A DNA stretch of 54,714 nucleotides from Streptomyces sp. GC420 (GTDB lineage: Bacteria; Actinomycetota; Actinomycetes; Streptomycetales; Streptomycetaceae), in contig NZ_JAAAXQ010000006.1 in the NCBI RefSeq assembly GCF_009916105.1, positions 1-54,714 on the forward strand, written 5' to 3'. Of this stretch, positions 36,088 to 45,904 are shown piece by piece (within the stretch, counting starts at the first letter, position 1; each line of letters opens with the position of its first letter). The notes below the pieces were generated by a model. That model made no database searches. It was not told the DNA's origin and saw only the letters and a list, made by a program, of their open reading frames with translations. The position numbers were made by a program, and so were the translations under genes.

Positions 36088-38391
36088 ATGACTGCCATAC
36101 ACGAGTCTCCGGGCTCCGGACTGACGGCCCAGGAGCAGAGTTGGGTCGACCAGTTCATGGACGAGACGACCCTCTTCCTCGGCCCCGACCGGGAGATCAT
36201 GCGCTCCCACCACATCGCGCCCCGCTCGGTGCTGGAGGAGGAGTGCATCGCCAGGGGCATCGATCCGCTGCAGATCGACCGCATCCGCAAGCGGCTCGCC
36301 GGCGCCCTCGACGAGGGCTACGAGATGTGCGAGGCCATGGGGGCGGCACCCGGCGCCAAGTGGGGCGATCTCACCACTGCCGTCTACACGGCCGCCGGTG
36401 ACGTCACCTACCTGTCCTGCCACGGTGTGATCGCCTTCTCGGCGATCCTGCACCACCCGATCCGGTACATCATGAAGTACTGGAAGGACGAACCGACGGT
36501 GGGCATCCACCCCGGCGACGGCTTCATCCACAACGACGCCCGCTACGGCAACGTGCACAACACCGACCAGTCCATGATCATGCCGGTCATCCGCAACGGC
36601 CAGGTCATCGCCTGGGTCGCCGCCACGATCCACGAGGGTGAGAACGGTGCCTGCGAACCCGGCGGCATGCCCTCCGGCTCCGAGACGCCGTTCGACGACG
36701 GGCTGCGCATGAGCCCGTTCAAGATCGTCGAGCGGGGTGAGCTGCGCCGCGACCTGCTCACTTTCCTCCAGCACTCCGTCCGAGACCCCAAGCTGCAACT
36801 CGCCGACCTGAAGGTCAAGATCGGTGCGGTGCAGCGCATCATGGAGCGCATCGACCTGCTGATCGACGAAGTCGGGGTCGAGACCTTCGTCGCCGCGCTG
36901 CGCGTCACCGTCGAGGACGTCGAGGCGGAGGTCCGCCGCAGGATCAGGGAACTGCCGGACGGCACGGTCCGGTTCAACCAGTTCATGGACTCCACGCTCA
37001 AGGAGAACATCCTCATCAAGTTCGCCTGCAAGGTGACCGTCAAGGGCGACAAGATGACGGTCGACCTGCGAGGGACGGGGCCGGAGATCCTCAACCGAGC
37101 CATCAACTCCCCGCTGTGCTCGGTGAAGTCGATGTTCATGCAGGCGATCCTGGCCTTCTGGTGGCCGGACCTGCCCCGGTGCACCTCGGCGATGAGCCCG
37201 ATCGAGATCATCTCCGACGAGCACACCTGGGCCGACGCCGGCTACGACGCGCCGATGGGGCAGTCGCTCCAGGCGTCCTTCCGCGGCTTCTCCGCACTGC
37301 AGTCGTCCTGGGCGAAGCTGCAGTTCGCGAATCCGGAGAAGTTCTCCAATGTGATCGCTCCCTGGTTCAACCAGATCAACACCTTCCTGTGGGGCGGTGT
37401 CACCCAGCACGGCGACCAGGTCGGCAACCTCTGCGCGGACCTGAACGGGATGCCGGGCGGGGCCAAGCCCTTCCTGGACGGCGAGGACGCCGTGTCCCCG
37501 CTGTTCTGCGCCATGGCCGACACGGCCGAGCAGGAGGTCATGGAGGAGGAGGTCCCCTTCATGCAGCTGGTGTCCAAGCGCCTCGTCCGCGACAACATGG
37601 GCTTCGGCAAGCACACCGGCGGCATGGGCTACGAGATGATCGTCGCCAGCGAGGGAACACCGCTGTGGGGATTCATGACCGTGACCTCCGGAGCCAAGTT
37701 CTCCTCGGTGTACGGCATGTTCGGCGGCTACGGCTGCGGCACCTACCCGCTCGCACGCGTCAAGGGCATCAACGTCTACGACATTCTGCGCAAGGACCCC
37801 GGTCGCTTCGATCTGTCGATCGAGAAGGTCATGAACGAACAGCCCTTCGAGGGCGGCCGGTACATGACCGACCACATGGGGCTGCAGTTCGACGTCGCCA
37901 AGGACGGCGAGCTGTACATGATGAGCCAGGGGGCCGGCGGCGGCTACGGCGATGTCCTGGAGCGGGACCCGCTCGCCGTGGTCAAGGACGTCGAACTGAA
38001 GCGGATCAGCGAGAAGGTGGCCCGGGACATCTTCGCGGTCGCCTTCGATCCGGACACCTTCATCCTGGACGCCGAGGAGACGAAGGAACTTCGCGCCCAG
38101 GCCCGCAGGGACCGGCTCGAGCGAGGCAAGCCGTACGCCGAGTTCGTCAAGGAGTTCGTCACCGCCGAGCCCCCCGAGGAACTGCTCTACTACGGCTCCT
38201 GGGGCGACGACACCGAGGATCTGACCGCCACGGTGTTCGGCATCGACGGACCCGAGCGAGTCACCGCCCCGATCACGCAGATGCCGATCGTCATGCTTCC
38301 GGACCGCCGGGACCTGAAGGTCGCCCAGCTCGAAGCCCGGGTACGGGAGCTGGAGGACAAGCACGGAGAAGAGGTCCACCGCAAGTCCTGA
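36088..38391 (+). CDS. HyuB-like carboxylase subunit, acetone carboxylase alpha type
   Basis: The 767-residue protein (about 85 kDa) follows an AAGGAG site. It is of the hydantoinase B family. Typical stretches are HPGDGFIHNDARYGNVHNTD, GMPSGSETPFDDGLRMSP, KVTVKGDKMTVDLRGTGPE and GYGCGTYPLARVKGINVYD. This subunit is thought to hold the site where the activated ketone and carboxyl phosphate combine. It completes the four-gene carboxylase set, 27 bases after the HyuA-type gene. No gene for a 34-kDa subunit such as ApcE follows directly. Confidence 0.9.
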   Translation: MTAIHESPGSGLTAQEQSWVDQFMDETTLFLGPDREIMRSHHIAPRSVLEEECIARGIDPLQIDRIRKRLAGALDEGYEMCEAMGAAPGAKWGDLTTAVYTAAGDVTYLSCHGVIAFSAILHHPIRYIMKYWKDEPTVGIHPGDGFIHNDARYGNVHNTDQSMIMPVIRNGQVIAWVAATIHEGENGACEPGGMPSGSETPFDDGLRMSPFKIVERGELRRDLLTFLQHSVRDPKLQLADLKVKIGAVQRIMERIDLLIDEVGVETFVAALRVTVEDVEAEVRRRIRELPDGTVRFNQFMDSTLKENILIKFACKVTVKGDKMTVDLRGTGPEILNRAINSPLCSVKSMFMQAILAFWWPDLPRCTSAMSPIEIISDEHTWADAGYDAPMGQSLQASFRGFSALQSSWAKLQFANPEKFSNVIAPWFNQINTFLWGGVTQHGDQVGNLCADLNGMPGGAKPFLDGEDAVSPLFCAMADTAEQEVMEEEVPFMQLVSKRLVRDNMGFGKHTGGMGYEMIVASEGTPLWGFMTVTSGAKFSSVYGMFGGYGCGTYPLARVKGINVYDILRKDPGRFDLSIEKVMNEQPFEGGRYMTDHMGLQFDVAKDGELYMMSQGAGGGYGDVLERDPLAVVKDVELKRISEKVARDIFAVAFDPDTFILDAEETKELRAQARRDRLERGKPYAEFVKEFVTAEPPEELLYYGSWGDDTEDLTATVFGIDGPERVTAPITQMPIVMLPDRRDLKVAQLEARVRELEDKHGEEVHRKS

Positions 38392-38451
38392 CCCCCGGAC
38401 CTCCTCAGCTCCGCCCCAGCGATTCCGTCGCTGCCTGCAGAAGGACACGAA

Positions 38452-39507
38452 GTGAAAGCTCTCGTATACCACGGTGCCGGCCAGAAATCGTGGGACACGG
38501 TCCCCGATCCCAGAATCGAAGAGCCCACCGACATCATCGTCAAGATCGACTCCACCACCATCTGCGGAAGCGATCTCCACATCCTCAAAGGAGACGTGCC
38601 CTCGGTCCCCGAAGGGCGCGTGCTCGGGCATGAAGGCGTGGGCACGATCGTGCAGAGGGGCAGCGCCGTCCGCACCCTGAAGACAGGGGATCAGGTGATC
38701 CTCGCGTGCATCAAGAACTGCGGGCGGTGCGGCTACTGCCGCCGGGGCATTCATTCCCACTGCGCCGGGAAGGAGGGTGCCGCCGGCATGGGATGGATCC
38801 TCGGCCACCTCATCCACGGCACGCAGGCGGAGTACGTGCGCGTGCCGTACGCGGAGACATCGGTGCACAAGCTCCCGGAGGAAGTCAGCCCCGCGCAGGG
38901 CGTCATGCTCTCCGACATCCTTCCCACCGGCTTCGAGATGGGCGTCCTCTACGGCCGGGTCAAGCCCGGTGACACCGTCGCGGTCATCGGAGCCGGCCCC
39001 GTCGGACTGTCCGTGATGGCCACGGCCGGCCTGCAGGGGGCTTCCCGGGTCATCGCCATCGACGTCGACAGCAACCGGGCACGGCGCGCCCAGTCCTTCG
39101 GCGCGACCCACTCGGTCAACTCCGGCGACCTCGGCTGGCGAGAAGAAGTCCTCGCCCTCACCGACGGAGACGGCGTGGACGTCGCTGTCGAAGCGGTGGG
39201 CATTCCACAGACGTTCCAGATGGCACTCGACATCGTCCGTCCCGGTGGGAACGTCGCCAACGTCGGGGTGCACGGGCGCCCGGTGGATCTGCCCCTGCAG
39301 GATCTGTGGATCAAGAACATCAACATCTCCATGGGCCTGGTGAACACCAACACCCTTCCCCTGCTGCTCCGACTCGTCAGGGACGGATCCCTGTCCGTGG
39401 ACAGGTTCGCCACCCACCACTTCGGACTCGACCAGATCCTGGACGCCTACGACACCTTCGCCGACGCCGCGAAGACAGACGCCCTCAAGGTCATCCTCAA
39501 CGGCTAG
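38452..39507 (+). CDS. Zinc-dependent alcohol dehydrogenase
   Basis: A GTG start opens this 351-residue medium-chain dehydrogenase. Catalytic zinc ligands are Cys38 (TICGSDLH) and the His of LGHEGVG. A structural zinc site is formed by the four cysteines in CIKNCGRCGYCRRGIHSHC. The Rossmann motif is VAVIGAGPVGLSVMA. In this operon it most plausibly oxidises a secondary alcohol to the ketone used by the carboxylase. It lies 60 bases after the carboxylase genes and is followed by a possible terminator. Confidence 0.88.
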   Translation: MKALVYHGAGQKSWDTVPDPRIEEPTDIIVKIDSTTICGSDLHILKGDVPSVPEGRVLGHEGVGTIVQRGSAVRTLKTGDQVILACIKNCGRCGYCRRGIHSHCAGKEGAAGMGWILGHLIHGTQAEYVRVPYAETSVHKLPEEVSPAQGVMLSDILPTGFEMGVLYGRVKPGDTVAVIGAGPVGLSVMATAGLQGASRVIAIDVDSNRARRAQSFGATHSVNSGDLGWREEVLALTDGDGVDVAVEAVGIPQTFQMALDIVRPGGNVANVGVHGRPVDLPLQDLWIKNINISMGLVNTNTLPLLLRLVRDGSLSVDRFATHHFGLDQILDAYDTFADAAKTDALKVILNG

Positions 39508-39526
39508 GCCGTGAACCAGAAGCAGG

Positions 39527-39566
39527 CCTGCCCGCCCGAGAGGCGGGGCTCGCGGCGCCGGGCAGG
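39527..39566 (+). terminator. Nested hairpin after the dehydrogenase gene
   Basis: CCTGCCCG (39527-39534) pairs with CGGGCAGG (39559-39566). An alternative inner stem CCCGCC/GGCGGG sits at 39531-39547. It begins 20 bases after the stop, within a 361-base gap that otherwise shows nothing recognisable. It may split the operon into two transcripts. Confidence 0.45.
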
Positions 39567-39868
39567 TGCCGTCGCGCGACGGAGCACCGCCCATGTACAA
39601 AGGCGTACCCGGGTGCCACCGGCCGCGCCGTGAGTGCGCCTACCGGGCGCCGCGAGCCGGCCGGGACCTCCGCACCCCCGCCCGGCACCACCGACAGGGG
39701 AGCCCCTGCTCACCCGCACCCGAGCCGGAGGCGGTCCGTACATCGTGACGGCACCGCCTGCGCACCGGCACCGGCGGGAAGCGCTGCTCCCCGCCGGTGC
39801 CGGAACCCGGCCGCCCCTCCCGCAGACCGCAGTACTCCGAGCCCATCATCTCGACGCCAGGATCCCTC

Positions 39869-40675
39869 ATGGCCATGGACTTCACCTCGATCGTGTCCGC
39901 ACCGCCCTCGGGCCGCCGGACCGCGCTCGTCATCGACCACTACCGGTACACGCAAGCCGTCATCCTGCAAGGACGACCGGTCCCGTGGGACGACCCCACC
40001 GCCCACGCGCAGTACGCGCGGCAGGCCCAGGGCCTGCTCACACCGGACACCACCCTGCTCAACCTGGGGGCCCTCTACGACCACGCCCTCGCCGCCGACG
40101 ACAGGCTCAGATCGTCGCTGTCCGCGCGGCGCCGCACCGGATACGCCCTCAAGACCCTCCTGGCCGACGACAGGCTCGCCGCTCGCGCCGCCGAACTGGC
40201 CAGTGCCGTGTCGCAGACCACCGGAGCGCCGCTGACCGTGCAGATTCCGTCACCGATCCGCTGGCTGGCACGGGCCCATACGCTCAGTGGCGCCGGGTCC
40301 GTGACGGACCTGAACGCCGATCACGGGGAGACCGCGGCCATGTACGTCGCGGACTGGCTGCGGAGGCTGTCGGCCCTCTCGGTGGCGATGCTGCTTCTCG
40401 ACGACCGCTGGACGGGTACGCAGCAGCTGCCGCGGGTCGAGGACTCCGCCTACAAGCCCGTCTCCAACGCCACCGAGCACTACCGGTGGACTCTGGGCCG
40501 ACGCACCCACGACGGTGTCGCCGTCCTCGATTCCGCGCTCCGAGGCACTCTGGTCCCGCACTCCTACTGGCGGACCGACGCCGCGGACGTACCCACGGGC
40601 GACTTCCTTCTCGCCGACATCCCCGCGGACGCCGTGCCCGAGACCGTTCTCTCCCAACTCGCCAGACTCGCCTGA
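39869..40675 (+). CDS. Unknown protein inside ketone-degradation cluster
   Basis: The 268-residue soluble protein starts at ATG 39869 (AGGA upstream) with AMDFTSIVSAPPSGRRTALV. Segments such as LNLGALYDHALAADDRLRSS, GAPLTVQIPSPIRWLARAH and YVADWLRRLSALSVAMLLLD suggest an alpha/beta barrel. They are faintly reminiscent of the cobalamin-independent methionine synthase or uroporphyrinogen decarboxylase folds, but I cannot assign it. It ends 14 bases before the CoA-transferase gene, so it belongs to the second transcription unit. It may replace the missing fifth carboxylase subunit or act on a pathway intermediate. Both ideas are speculation. Confidence 0.65.
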   Translation: MAMDFTSIVSAPPSGRRTALVIDHYRYTQAVILQGRPVPWDDPTAHAQYARQAQGLLTPDTTLLNLGALYDHALAADDRLRSSLSARRRTGYALKTLLADDRLAARAAELASAVSQTTGAPLTVQIPSPIRWLARAHTLSGAGSVTDLNADHGETAAMYVADWLRRLSALSVAMLLLDDRWTGTQQLPRVEDSAYKPVSNATEHYRWTLGRRTHDGVAVLDSALRGTLVPHSYWRTDAADVPTGDFLLADIPADAVPETVLSQLARLA

Positions 40676-40689
40676 AAGGGAAACAGCCA

Positions 40690-41469
40690 GTGGACAAGGT
40701 GGTCGCCAACGCCACCCAGGCCATCGCCGGCATCGGCGACGGAGCAACCATCGCCTCGGGCGGCTTCGGCATCTGCGGAATTCCGGCCGTACTCATCGGC
40801 GCCGTCGCCGAGGCGGGCATCCGGGACCTGGAGATCTACTCCAACAACTGCGGAACCGACGGGGTCGGCCTGGGAAGACTCCTGGAACGCAAGCAGATCC
40901 GCCGCATGGTCTCTTCGTACGTCGGGGAGAACAAGGAATTCGCCCGCCAGTACATGAGCGGCGAACTCGAGGTGGAACTCACACCCCAGGGCACGCTGGC
41001 GGAGCGCCTGCGTGCCGCGGGGGTCGGTATACCCGCCTTCTACACCATGACCGGAACCGGAACCCAGGTCGCGACCGGGGGACTGCCCTGGCGGTACGCC
41101 GCTGACGGCTCGGTGGCTGTCGCGTCGCCGCCGAAACCGGTCGCCGAATTCGGGGGAAGACCGTTCCTGCTCGAACGGGCGCTGCCTGCCGACTTCGCTC
41201 TCGTACGCGCCTGGAAGGGCGACAGGCACGGCAACCTCGTGTTCCGCATGGCAGCACGCAACTTCAACCCCGTGTGCGCCATGGCCGGAAGGATCGCCAT
41301 CGCCGAGGTAGAACACCTGGTCGAAGCGGGTGACCTCGATCCCGACTCCATCCACCTTCCCGGCATCTACGTCGACCGGGTGCTGCCCCTGACGGCCGCG
41401 CAGGTGGCGGACAAGGGCATCGAACGACTGACGACCCGCCCCCGCCCGTCCGAGATCCCGGGAGAGTGA
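40690..41469 (+). CDS. 3-oxoacid CoA-transferase subunit A
   Basis: GTG at 40690 follows AAGGGAAA and gives 259 residues. Family I CoA-transferase subunit A signatures are visible: [37 protein letters not shown] and [19 protein letters not shown]. With subunit B it would move CoA from succinyl-CoA (or acetyl-CoA) to the 3-oxo acid produced by the carboxylase. Its stop overlaps a potential GTG of the next gene. Confidence 0.92.
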   Translation: MDKVVANATQAIAGIGDGATIASGGFGICGIPAVLIGAVAEAGIRDLEIYSNNCGTDGVGLGRLLERKQIRRMVSSYVGENKEFARQYMSGELEVELTPQGTLAERLRAAGVGIPAFYTMTGTGTQVATGGLPWRYAADGSVAVASPPKPVAEFGGRPFLLERALPADFALVRAWKGDRHGNLVFRMAARNFNPVCAMAGRIAIAEVEHLVEAGDLDPDSIHLPGIYVDRVLPLTAAQVADKGIERLTTRPRPSEIPGE

Positions 41470-41471
41470 CG

Positions 41472-42110
41472 ATGCCCCTGAACAGGGAACAGATGGCGGC
41501 CCGCGCCGCGCGGGAGCTGCGCGACGGCGACTACGTCAACCTGGGAATCGGCCTGCCGACGCTGATCCCCAATCATGTGGACCCCGGCATCGAACTGGTC
41601 CTGCAGTCCGAGAACGGCATCCTCGGCACGGGCCCGTATCCCTGGGCCGGGGACCAGGACCCGGACCTGATCAACGCGGGCAAGGAGACCGTGACCGTCC
41701 GGGCGGGTGCCAGCTTCTTCGACTCGGGCACGAGCTTCGGCATGATCCGCTCCGGCAAGATCGACGCGGCGATCCTCGGGGCGATGCAGGTCTCGGCGCA
41801 GGGCGACATCGCCAACTGGGCGATCCCCGGAAAAATGATCAAGGGAATGGGCGGTGCGATGGACCTGGTCCATGGCGCCCGCAAGGTCATCGTCCTCATG
41901 GAGCACCGCGCCAAAGACGGCAGCTTCAAGATCGTCAACCGCTGTTCCCTGCCGCTCACCGGCCTGCGGGTCGTCCACCGCATCATCACCGACCTGGCCG
42001 TCCTCGACGTCACCGATCACGGGCTGCGGCTGGTGGAATGCGCCCCCGGTGTCACCGAGGCCGAGATCAGGGCGGCAACCGAGCCCGACCTCGTCACGAG
42101 GCCGGCATGA
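41472..42110 (+). CDS. 3-oxoacid CoA-transferase subunit B
   Basis: The ATG at 41472 is seven bases after GGGAGA, giving 212 residues. A GTG at 41466 is too close to that site. The catalytic glutamate lies in [12 protein letters not shown], and the glycine-rich [18 protein letters not shown] opens the fold. The tail [20 protein letters not shown] is typical. It acts as partner of the preceding subunit. Its stop overlaps the ligase start by four bases. Confidence 0.92.
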   Translation: MPLNREQMAARAARELRDGDYVNLGIGLPTLIPNHVDPGIELVLQSENGILGTGPYPWAGDQDPDLINAGKETVTVRAGASFFDSGTSFGMIRSGKIDAAILGAMQVSAQGDIANWAIPGKMIKGMGGAMDLVHGARKVIVLMEHRAKDGSFKIVNRCSLPLTGLRVVHRIITDLAVLDVTDHGLRLVECAPGVTEAEIRAATEPDLVTRPA

Positions 42111-43690
42111 ACACCGCGCTGCTGCTCCACCGCGCCGCCACCGACGCACCCGAACGGACGGCCGTCTACCTCGGCACCCGGCCGCTTCACAGCTACCGGG
42201 AGCTGAGGGACCGGGTCGCCGCACTGAGCGCGGCGATGACCGGTCTCGGATGCGCTCCCGGCGAGCGGGTCGCGGTCGTCATGAACAACCGGCCGGAGTA
42301 CCTCGAAGTCCTCTACGCCGCGTGGTGGGCCGGACTCGCCGTCGTGCCGGTCAACTCCAAGCTTCATCCCGCCGAGGTGGCCTGGATCGTCCAGGACGCC
42401 GGGGCACGCCTCGTGGTCACCGACGAGGAGCACCTGGAGGAAGTCAGCGGTGCGGCGCCGGGAAAGCCGCTGCTGGTCGCGGACGGCGCCGAGTACGACG
42501 CGCTCGTCGGTTCCGGAGGCACTGTGCTGCCGCCGTGGCCGACGACCGCGACCGACCTCGCCTGGCTCTTCTACACCTCGGGCACGACCGGGCGTCCGAA
42601 GGGGGTGATGCTCGGCCACCGGCAGCTGCTGGCCCTGGCGCTCAGCTATCACGCCCAGATCGACAGGGTGGGCCCCGACGACCGCACCCTGTACGCCGCG
42701 CCGATGTCCCACGGAGCGGGCCTGTACAGCCCTGTGTTCACCCTCCGGGGCTCGGCTCACGTCTTCCCGCCGAGCGGCCGGTTCGACGCGGCGGAGACCT
42801 GCCACATCGCACGGGTTCTGGGGCGTGTGTCCCTGTTCGCCGCACCCACCATGGTCAACCGGCTCGTCAGGCATGTCACCGAGACCGGGACACCCGTCGA
42901 GGACACCACGGCGTTCAGGACCATCGTCTACGGCGGCGGCCCCATGTATGCCGACGACCTGGTCAGGGCGCGTGATGTCATGGGCGACTGCCTCACCCAG
43001 ATCTATGGCCAGGGTGAGTCCCCGATGACCATCACCACCCTCGGCCGGGACGTGATCGCCGACGAGGGGCATCCGCGCAGGCAGCACCGGATCGCCAGTG
43101 TCGGCACGGCGTTCGCCCTGTGCGACGTCAAGGTGGTGGACACCGACGGGGCGCCGCTGCCGCCCGGAACGACCGGAGAGATCGTCGTACGAGGCGACAC
43201 CGTCATGCTCGGGTACTGGCACGATCCCGAGGCCACCGCCGCCGCCGTCCGCGACGGCTGGCTCTGGACCGGCGACATGGGAAGCCTGGACGAGGACGGA
43301 TACCTCACGCTCAAGGACCGCTCCAAGGACGTCATCATCTCCGGCGGCACGAACATCTACCCGCGCGAGGTGGAGGAGGTACTCCTCCAGCACCCCGATG
43401 TCACCGAAGTCTCGGTGATCGGGAGCGCCGACCCCGAATGGGGCGAGACCGTGGTCGCCTGCGTCGTGGCCGACGGCTCGGTCGACGCGCACCAGTTGGA
43501 CCGCTTCTGCCGGCAGCGCATGACCGCCTTCAAGCGCCCCAGGCGCTACCACTTCCTGGACACCCTGCCCAAGAGCGACAACGGCAAGATCCTCAAGAGC
43601 GTGCTCCGCACCATGCACTCACGACCTTCACCCGCGCCCGCCACGGCAGCCCGCCGGCCCTCGGCACAACCACCGGAGGAACCCTCATGA
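42107..43690 (+). CDS. AMP-forming acyl-CoA synthetase
   Basis: The 527-residue enzyme of the ANL superfamily activates a carboxylate with ATP and CoA. The phosphate loop is [16 protein letters not shown]. Later motifs are [30 protein letters not shown] with [25 protein letters not shown] and the catalytic lysine in [10 protein letters not shown]. It overlaps its neighbours by four bases on both sides. Its presence beside a CoA-transferase gives two possible ways to form the thioester, or serves another acid such as the side-chain product of thiolysis. Confidence 0.92.
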   Translation: MNTALLLHRAATDAPERTAVYLGTRPLHSYRELRDRVAALSAAMTGLGCAPGERVAVVMNNRPEYLEVLYAAWWAGLAVVPVNSKLHPAEVAWIVQDAGARLVVTDEEHLEEVSGAAPGKPLLVADGAEYDALVGSGGTVLPPWPTTATDLAWLFYTSGTTGRPKGVMLGHRQLLALALSYHAQIDRVGPDDRTLYAAPMSHGAGLYSPVFTLRGSAHVFPPSGRFDAAETCHIARVLGRVSLFAAPTMVNRLVRHVTETGTPVEDTTAFRTIVYGGGPMYADDLVRARDVMGDCLTQIYGQGESPMTITTLGRDVIADEGHPRRQHRIASVGTAFALCDVKVVDTDGAPLPPGTTGEIVVRGDTVMLGYWHDPEATAAAVRDGWLWTGDMGSLDEDGYLTLKDRSKDVIISGGTNIYPREVEEVLLQHPDVTEVSVIGSADPEWGETVVACVVADGSVDAHQLDRFCRQRMTAFKRPRRYHFLDTLPKSDNGKILKSVLRTMHSRPSPAPATAARRPSAQPPEEPS

Positions 43691-44925
43691 CGACGCAGCA
43701 GCCCGTGTGGATCATCGGTGGCTACCAGAGCGACTTCGCCCGCAACGTCACCAAGGAGTCCCGGGACATCGGCGACCTCGTCGCGGAGACCGCCACGGGC
43801 AGCCTGAGCGCGGCTGGCATCTCGGCCGAGCAGGTCGATGTCATCCATGTCGCCAACGCCATGGGCGAGTTCTACGTCAGACAGGGCCACCTGGGTTCCA
43901 TGGTCGCCAGCGTCGTACCGGGCCTGTCGGGGGTGCCCGCGACACGGCACGAGGCGGCCTGTGCGTCCGGGGGAGTGGCGGTGATGGCGGCCATGGCCGA
44001 CCTCGAGTCCGGCCGGTACGACGTCGCGCTCGTGCTCGGTGTCGAGATCGAACGCAATGTGCCCGGTCCGGTGGGCGCTCGCTACCTGGCGTCGGCCTCA
44101 TGGGTCGGCCACGAAGGCGATGGGCAGGACTATGTGTGGCCCTTCACGTTCTCCCGGATCGCCGAAGAGTACGACCGGCGTTACGGACTCGAAGACCGGC
44201 ACCTGCGGCTGATCGCGAGGCAGAACATCGCCAACGCGAGGACCAACCCCAAGGCGCAGACGCGGGACTGGTCGACGCCCCCTGCCTGCTTCGCCGACGA
44301 CGACGCGGCGAACCCAAGGATCGTCGGCCGCGTGCGCAGGTACGACTGCAGTCAGGTCACCGACGGCGGTGCAGGCATCCTGCTGGTCTCCGACCGGTGG
44401 CTCCGTCACAGCGGCGGCAGCGTGCGCGGACCTGTCGCGCGCATCGCCGGCTGGGGGCACCGCAGTGCTTCCTTGCACCTGCAGGACAAACTCGATGCGA
44501 GCGCGGGCGCCGACTTCGTCTTCCCGCACGTTCGCGGGGCGATACGGGACGCGTTCTCCCGGGCCGGGATCGACGATGTCTTCGAGCTCGACGGAATCGA
44601 GACGCACGACTGCTTCACGGTCTCCCAGTACCTGGCCATCGACCACTTCGGCATCACCAAGCCCGGCCGCAGTGGCGACGCGGTCGACAGCGGCATCACA
44701 CGACGGGACGGTGCGCTCCCCGTCAACCCCAGCGGAGGACTGATCGGTGTCGGCCACCCCGTCGGCGCGACGGGTGTCCGCATGATGCTCGACGGCTATC
44801 TGCAGGTGACCCACCAGGCGGCGGGATACCAGGTCCAGGGCGCAAGGCGTTTCGCGACGCTGAACTTCGGAGGCAGCACCGCCACAGTGGTCTGCACCGT
44901 GATTTCCCATGGAGCCGGAGCGTGA
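43687..44925 (+). CDS. Thiolase (acetyl-CoA acyltransferase, SCP2-like)
   Basis: The 412-residue protein shows the nucleophilic Cys92 in RHEAACASGGVAVMAA. The general-base region is NPSGGLIGVGHPVGATG and the second active-site region is IETHDCFTVSQYLA. This is the non-decarboxylating lipid-transfer-type thiolase layout. It would cleave the 3-oxoacyl-CoA to acetyl-CoA and a shorter acyl-CoA, completing the pathway. It starts by ATGA overlap with the ligase gene and is the last gene of the unit. Confidence 0.93.
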   Translation: MTTQQPVWIIGGYQSDFARNVTKESRDIGDLVAETATGSLSAAGISAEQVDVIHVANAMGEFYVRQGHLGSMVASVVPGLSGVPATRHEAACASGGVAVMAAMADLESGRYDVALVLGVEIERNVPGPVGARYLASASWVGHEGDGQDYVWPFTFSRIAEEYDRRYGLEDRHLRLIARQNIANARTNPKAQTRDWSTPPACFADDDAANPRIVGRVRRYDCSQVTDGGAGILLVSDRWLRHSGGSVRGPVARIAGWGHRSASLHLQDKLDASAGADFVFPHVRGAIRDAFSRAGIDDVFELDGIETHDCFTVSQYLAIDHFGITKPGRSGDAVDSGITRRDGALPVNPSGGLIGVGHPVGATGVRMMLDGYLQVTHQAAGYQVQGARRFATLNFGGSTATVVCTVISHGAGA

Positions 44926-44958
44926 ACCGGTGCTCAGCCCTGTGCGGGAGCGACCCGG

Positions 44959-44979
44959 CCAGGACCAACCTCGTCCTGG
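44959..44979 (+). terminator. Hairpin after the thiolase gene
   Basis: CCAGGAC and GTCCTGG form a perfect seven-base stem around a CAACCTC loop, 34 bases after the thiolase stop. It lies in the gap between convergent operons and probably ends the ketone operon. Confidence 0.5.
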
Positions 44980-45121
44980 AGGCCGAGGCCGGCAACCGGG
45001 AGTTCGCCGCCGACGAGTTCCTCGACCGCGAACGCTCGATGTCCTCGTAGCCGAGGGACGTCGGCTTCGCGCGCTCCTGGTCGACCGCGGGGAAGCGCGG
45101 GTGCCGACGGGGCGGTTGGAC

Positions 45122-45904
45122 TCATCGGAGGCCCGCCCATGCCTCAACGCGGAGTGCGAGCGCCTCGTCAGCGGGCCGGGCGCGGCGGTGTCCGTGACGG
45201 GTGCGGCTGGTGGCGGTGATCACCGTCCACGCTGCGGCCAGAGCGGCGGCGGTCCAGGCCAGGGCCCAGCCGAGATCGCCAAGGCGTCCGCCGTGGCCGG
45301 AGGGCAGGTCCACCGTCCACAGGGTCACGAAGTGCGTGGGCAGCACGCGGGTGAGGGGCTGGTCGGCGGTACCGAGGACGGGGCCGAAGAACACGTCCAG
45401 GATCCACACGAACAGCACCAGGACGGTGCCGTTGACCGGATTGGCGACCAGGGCGCCGATCAGTGCGCCGATCGCCAGGTAGATCACCGCGAACATCACT
45501 GTCCCGGCCACAACCCGCCCCGGTTCGTCGCCCAGACCGGTGCGCGTGGCCAGCGCCGCCAGGGCCGCGCCGGCGGCAAGCAGCGCCAGTGTCAGTCCGG
45601 TTGCCATACGGGCGGCCACCAACCGGGCCGGGACCAGTCCCGCCAGGACCAGGCGGCGGTCGGCGGCACGGGCCGCGCGCAACTGGAAGTACATGGCGAT
45701 GGCGGCAATGAACCCGGCGGCCCATCCCGCAGTGGCGGTCTGCACTGCGGGCCCGCCGGGCCCGCCGAGCAACTCGGCGGCGTCAGCCAGGGGGCGGGAG
45801 GCCACCACGACGAACACCACCGGCACCAGCACGAGCACCAGCAGGTTCATCGGGGTCCGCGCCGCGTCGGTGAGGAAGCGCCGGGCGAGCAGTGCGGTGG
45901 TCAT
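45122..45904 (-). CDS. ABC transporter permease
   Basis: The 260-residue protein has six likely membrane helices (for example LLVLVLVPVVFVVVAS, AGFIAAIAMYFQLRAA and VLVLFVWILDVFFGPVLG), typical of the ABC-2 permease group. It follows the ATPase gene with a four-base overlap (its ATG lies at the end of the ATPase gene). An exporter is likely; the substrate is unknown. Closeness to copper-handling genes may be incidental. Confidence 0.85.
   Translation of the reverse strand: MTTALLARRFLTDAARTPMNLLVLVLVPVVFVVVASRPLADAAELLGGPGGPAVQTATAGWAAGFIAAIAMYFQLRAARAADRRLVLAGLVPARLVAARMATGLTLALLAAGAALAALATRTGLGDEPGRVVAGTVMFAVIYLAIGALIGALVANPVNGTVLVLFVWILDVFFGPVLGTADQPLTRVLPTHFVTLWTVDLPSGHGGRLGDLGWALAWTAAALAAAWTVITATSRTRHGHRRARPADEALALRVEAWAGLR

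Noticed and set aside
36073..39600. 1175-codon minus-strand frame opposite the carboxylase and dehydrogenase genes
   Set aside because: It is antisense to three well-supported genes and lacks recognisable motifs.
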